Shown: positions 34,497 through 37,429 of the stretch, piece after piece | How positions within the stretch are numbered: position 1 is the first letter of the stretch | How the letters are laid out: the number at the start of each line of letters is the position of its first letter | NCBI GenBank assembly: GCA_016871715.1 | Contig: VHCO01000050.1 | Coordinates: 1 to 37,429 of the forward strand | Reading direction: 5' to 3' | DNA: 37,429 bases | Source: Verrucomicrobiota bacterium | GTDB lineage: Bacteria; Verrucomicrobiota; Verrucomicrobiia; Limisphaerales; J093 | Position numbers and translations under genes: made by a program | The notes under the pieces: generated by a model | The model's database searches: none | What the model was told of the DNA's origin: nothing | The model's input: only the letters and a program-made list of their open reading frames with translations

Positions 34497-36242
34497 TTAC
34501 GGGCGAGCCGCAACCCCAGCCGCCACCGGCGCGAGCGGTGTGCCACCCAGTTGCGGCGGATAGAAGTAACCCATGGTTTGGACCGCCACATCCGTACGAT
34601 AGAGCCGGTCCTGTAACAGGCAGACGCGGCGGGTGTTGGCGGGCACCGTCGTGCTGTAAATCCTCAACTCACCGTCCAGGCTGGTGACCACCTCCTCCCG
34701 CCAGTCACCGAGGCAATCGGCGATCGCCACGACCCGACCCTCGATGGTACCGATAGCTTTCCGCGGGTACTCGTACAGCTTACCGCCAGTCACGTACACC
34801 TTGGATGGGCCTGCTGTCCAGTAGATCGCTTTGGGCGAGAGGTCGCCCAGCGATTGATCCGACAACCGGCCGCCGGCGGCGCTGTAAAGCCAGTAGTTGG
34901 ACCCGTCCTTTTCGCCCGCGTAACACTCGAGGCCCGGTTGGCTGGGGTCAATGTCGCCCACCATTCCCTGTCCATGCACGTGCTTGGTCTGGCCCTGGTA
35001 GCCCCACAGGATCGCGCCTGTCCGGGCGTCGACCAGGCAGACCTTGTTACGTGGCCCCCCCGGCTCGATCCCGTAGAAGATCTCGAGCCCGGGCCGCGCA
35101 GGATCGATGTCGGCCACATAACAGATGTCCGGGTGCCCCAGCCCCGTGGTCCATAAACCGCGCCCGTCATCGTCCAGCACAGCCGAGCCCAGGATGACTT
35201 CGTCGCGGCCGTCGCCGTCCACGTCGGCGGCGTGCAATCCGTGCATCCCCTGGCCGCGGTAGCTGGCGTACTCGCCTGCAGCCTCCCAGGCCCACCGGAG
35301 CGTTAGCGACGGATCGTACGCCTGAACCTTGATGATCCGGTACGTGCCGCGCACGACCGTTAGGTGCGGCCGCTGCCCATCCAGGTACGCCACGCCCAGT
35401 AAATTGCGGCAGTAATAGTTATAATCGTCAAAACCCTCCCGGCTCGGCCACGGCAACTTGGCCACCACCTCGCCGGTGCGCCCATCCAGCTTGACCAGGT
35501 ATTCGGGCCCGGAGCGGACGTGGCCCGTGGGTTCGCGAGGATCGCCTTCCCCCGCCTTGGTGTACACCTCGGCGCAACCGTCGCCGTCCAGATCGTAGAC
35601 AACGATCGGCGAGTACCAGATCCCTTGCTCGATGGCCCAACCCATATCGTAACGCCACAGGAACCGGCCGTCGTGCCGGTACGCCTCCAACCGATAGGTG
35701 CCCTCGCTCTTCTTCCAGTACCCAGGCTGCTGGTAGGGATCCGTGTTGAAGTCGGGCTGCTTTACCAAGTAATCCAACGCTCCGTCGCCGTCGAAGTCGC
35801 CCCAACCGACCTTTTGGGCGCGGTGGTTGCCCTCGAGCCGGAGCGGAAGGTAGCCGCGCACAATCCCGGGCGCTTGGGCCCACCCCACCGCTTCGCCACC
35901 CGTCCCCCCTCCCACACGTTCGACCCGGTAGTGCCATTCCCCAGCACCGGCGTCCGCGTCGGAAAAGTCGCACGAGGCCGTGATCGGCTGGGCATTGAGC
36001 CTCTCGCCCCGCTCGTTCGGGCCGCGCGCGCGGAAGACATCGAAACCCGCCGCGGGTGGATCGCTCGCCAACAGCCGCCACCCCACATAGACTTCCCGTT
36101 CACCGGTCCGCAACGCCACCACCCCGCGATCGAGACGCTCGGCCGCTTGCGCCCCCCACGGTTGCCCAAGCCAAAACAGACTAGAGGCCAGCGTCACCCC
36201 TAAAGAAACGGTGCGCCTGCGCTGCGAGATCAGGTGGTTCAT
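34497..36242 (-). CDS. Exported rhamnogalacturonan lyase, PL11-like
   Basis: The protein has 581 residues from the ATG at 36242, with a signal peptide at about 1-33. The mature N-terminus (RLDRGVVALRTGEREVYVGW, then RLLASDP and FDVFRA) and the repeated DxDGDG calcium sites (DFDGDGALDYLV, DLDGDGCAEVYTK, DVDGDGRDEVILG) match PL11 enzymes such as YesW, an eight-bladed beta-propeller that cleaves the rhamnogalacturonan I backbone of pectin by beta-elimination. Other family-like blocks are YRGQGMHGLHAADVDGD and the ending GYFYPPQLGGTP. The upstream 550 bases of open frame overlap the AlkD gene in another frame and are not included. It converges with the NusG paralogue. Strong family call; exo versus endo action is not decidable. 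Confidence 0.9.
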   Translation of the reverse strand: MNHLISQRRRTVSLGVTLASSLFWLGQPWGAQAAERLDRGVVALRTGEREVYVGWRLLASDPPAAGFDVFRARGPNERGERLNAQPITASCDFSDADAGAGEWHYRVERVGGGTGGEAVGWAQAPGIVRGYLPLRLEGNHRAQKVGWGDFDGDGALDYLVKQPDFNTDPYQQPGYWKKSEGTYRLEAYRHDGRFLWRYDMGWAIEQGIWYSPIVVYDLDGDGCAEVYTKAGEGDPREPTGHVRSGPEYLVKLDGRTGEVVAKLPWPSREGFDDYNYYCRNLLGVAYLDGQRPHLTVVRGTYRIIKVQAYDPSLTLRWAWEAAGEYASYRGQGMHGLHAADVDGDGRDEVILGSAVLDDDGRGLWTTGLGHPDICYVADIDPARPGLEIFYGIEPGGPRNKVCLVDARTGAILWGYQGQTKHVHGQGMVGDIDPSQPGLECYAGEKDGSNYWLYSAAGGRLSDQSLGDLSPKAIYWTAGPSKVYVTGGKLYEYPRKAIGTIEGRVVAIADCLGDWREEVVTSLDGELRIYSTTVPANTRRVCLLQDRLYRTDVAVQTMGYFYPPQLGGTPLAPVAAGVAARP

Positions 36243-36337
36243 CAGGGCGCCTAGCCTCCCAGAGTTGAGCCGGCAGTTCAAGCCCAGCGATCCCCTCAGT
36301 CCGCCGCCTGCGACGATGTGCACCCGAGCGCAGTCGT

Positions 36338-37045
36338 TCAGCACTTGGCGCTCTTGCGCTTCCTTCCGATCGTCCCCCGCGCCTGCGCCTTCCTGATGTA
36401 ATCCGGGGCAAAGGGCACTTGGCAGGCCGTGTTGCCCATATCCACCTCGACCCGCCCAATCCGCTCCGCGAAGGCCAGCGCCGTGCCGGTGAGCGGCGCC
36501 ACGAACACCCCCACGGCGATGAGGAAGCCGTTCATTTGGTAGCGCACCCCGTTCGGTGCCTCGTGGATCGTGCACGCCACCCGCTCCAACAAACGCTCGA
36601 GTGCCGGCAGATCCAACGCCGCATCGGGCTTGACCGATACCCAGCCTGTCAACGTCGCCCACCCGGCTTCGGCTACGCCGCTCTGGCGCGACTCGATCCA
36701 TTCCAGCGCCAGCGACCAGCCATGCGGGCTGCCCGCCGCTACCCACGGCACCGCCGAACACACCAACGGCCCGCCCTCGGCATGCTTCACCCAATGGCGC
36801 AGGTCGCGCTTGGTCATCCGGGCGTCATCGGCGATCAAGCCAGCCAAGTACATCGCGTCATACACGCCCGAGTCGTAGAGCTCGAGCGCCAACGGGTAGT
36901 CCCGCTTGACGCGTTTCTGGATCTTCTTCAGCTCGGAAATCTTGACGCCGAAACACGGCTCGCGCACGCCGTGGTTGAGCAGCACCTTCTTGTAGCTGGC
37001 TTGGCCAAGCGCCTCCAATTCTCTCAGAATAGACGTTGCAGTCAT
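36338..37045 (-). CDS. AlkD-like DNA alkylation repair protein
   Basis: The protein has 235 residues, the normal length for AlkD/AlkC HEAT-repeat DNA glycosylases, which remove alkylated purines without flipping the base. Typical blocks are GVKISELKKIQKRVKRDYPL, YDAMYLAGLIADDARMTK and the tail QVPFAPDYIRKAQARGTIGR. It is a helical, basic, cytoplasmic protein without a signal. The ATG at 37045 is chosen because it has GGAAG just upstream and the usual N-terminus TSILRELEALG; a longer frame to 37114 lacks conserved sequence. Copy 5 of the palindromic repeat lies about 90 bases upstream. It is probably transcribed alone. Active-site Trp/Asp residues could not be assigned with certainty. Confidence 0.85.
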   Translation of the reverse strand: MTATSILRELEALGQASYKKVLLNHGVREPCFGVKISELKKIQKRVKRDYPLALELYDSGVYDAMYLAGLIADDARMTKRDLRHWVKHAEGGPLVCSAVPWVAAGSPHGWSLALEWIESRQSGVAEAGWATLTGWVSVKPDAALDLPALERLLERVACTIHEAPNGVRYQMNGFLIAVGVFVAPLTGTALAFAERIGRVEVDMGNTACQVPFAPDYIRKAQARGTIGRKRKSAKC

Positions 37046-37133
37046 CGTGCTTCCGAAATCCGCGCCCGACGCCTCGGCAGCGGCCACCGTCCGTTCGCCG
37101 CGCCCGACCGTCACGTTCTTGCCGATCCTGTAT

Positions 37134-37287
37134 TACTCATGGGTCACTGAGGTGGACTACAAGTCGGCGGTAGGGCGCGCAGTCCTCTGCGCGCCGCGGC
37201 TCCCTGTGTCCACGGTGTGGTTTACGGCGCGCAGAGGACTGCGCGCCCTGCTGGCAATGTGTCGTCTATCCCGGAGTCTCATCAGTA
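37134..37287. repeat. 154-bp nested palindromic element, copy 5
   Basis: It starts TACTCATGGG and ends CTCATCAGTA, oriented as copies 1 and 4. The two arms around the loop are intact (GCGCGCAGTCCTCTGCGCGC and its partner), while the outer pairing of one arm has changed (CCCTGCTGG instead of CCCTACCGG). It lies upstream of the AlkD-like gene; the last ~140 bases of the window after it hold no recognised feature. Confidence 0.9.
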
Positions 37288-37429
37288 TTCTCATCCGTAC
37301 CGGCCGACGAAGCGTACCCCACCGGACTTCTCTTGTCGAATCGCACCAGCTCAACCAAGCCAAGGCAAGGCCGGTCAGCACCCCCCTGCCGCGCTCCGCG
37401 CCACCGCGCCGTGGCCTCGCTCGACCGTG

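Noticed and set aside
36243..36794. N-terminal extension of the rhamnogalacturonan lyase
   Set aside because: It overlaps the AlkD-like gene in another frame; the ATG at 36242 gives a normal signal peptide.

Overview
The window looks like a chromosome segment of a GC-rich Verrucomicrobiota bacterium, probably Limisphaerales/Pedosphaerales-like. This rests on the gene content: a PEP-CTERM surface protein, two pairs of PSD1-type cytochrome / DUF1501 genes, exported Hcp-like proteins, Tat-exported redox and pectin-active proteins, and a recurring C-terminal secretion-type module. The taxonomic call is inference. No rRNA or tRNA gene was recognised.

Layout. 1-2206: the 3' end of a decayed group II intron (GNRA-capped hairpins, a shortened domain V, and domain VI), interrupted by an IS1634-like insertion sequence close to the expected branch point. 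2366-3745: an isolated MtaB-type methanol:corrinoid methyltransferase. 4176-5687: two exported Hcp-fold proteins with no type VI secretion genes nearby. 5906-16689: a MoxR/Bat operon in the order moxR, DUF58, TPR-PpiC foldase, BatD-like lipoprotein, batA, batB-batC fusion, batD, batE, mostly joined by 4-base stop/start overlaps. 16836-30829, all on the minus strand (in transcription order): a thioredoxin-like selenoprotein, PSD1 cytochrome, DUF1501, PSD1 cytochrome, DUF1501, alpha/beta esterase, Tat-exported Rieske protein and an orphan LolD-type ATPase. 31083-37045: a Tat-exported pectate-lyase-like beta-helix protein, a PEP-CTERM protein, a NusG paralogue, a PL11 rhamnogalacturonan lyase and an AlkD-like DNA glycosylase. 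The last ~140 bases hold nothing recognisable.

Two observations stand out. First, the gene at 29876-30829 appears to be broken by a TGA. That TGA sits exactly where the first cysteine of a thioredoxin CxxC motif belongs, giving U-G-Y-C, and it is followed at the right distance by a perfect 7-bp hairpin with a GUU loop, as expected of a bacterial SECIS. The protein also has a signal peptide, calcium-binding DxDGD repeats and a C-terminal beta module, so it would be an exported selenoprotein of unusual architecture. Second, five ~152-bp copies of a nested palindromic element (a REP-doublet core inside ~27-bp imperfect terminal repeats) lie between genes. One copy has its core inverted relative to its ends, and another abuts the batA start codon inside the Bat operon.

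How the genes may work together: the MoxR/Bat products are expected to form an ATP-driven envelope complex. The minus-strand block looks like exported redox chemistry (Sec thioredoxin fold, c-type cytochromes, Rieske protein). The right end encodes breakdown of pectin-type polysaccharide plus surface anchoring. These links are inferred from family knowledge and gene order only.
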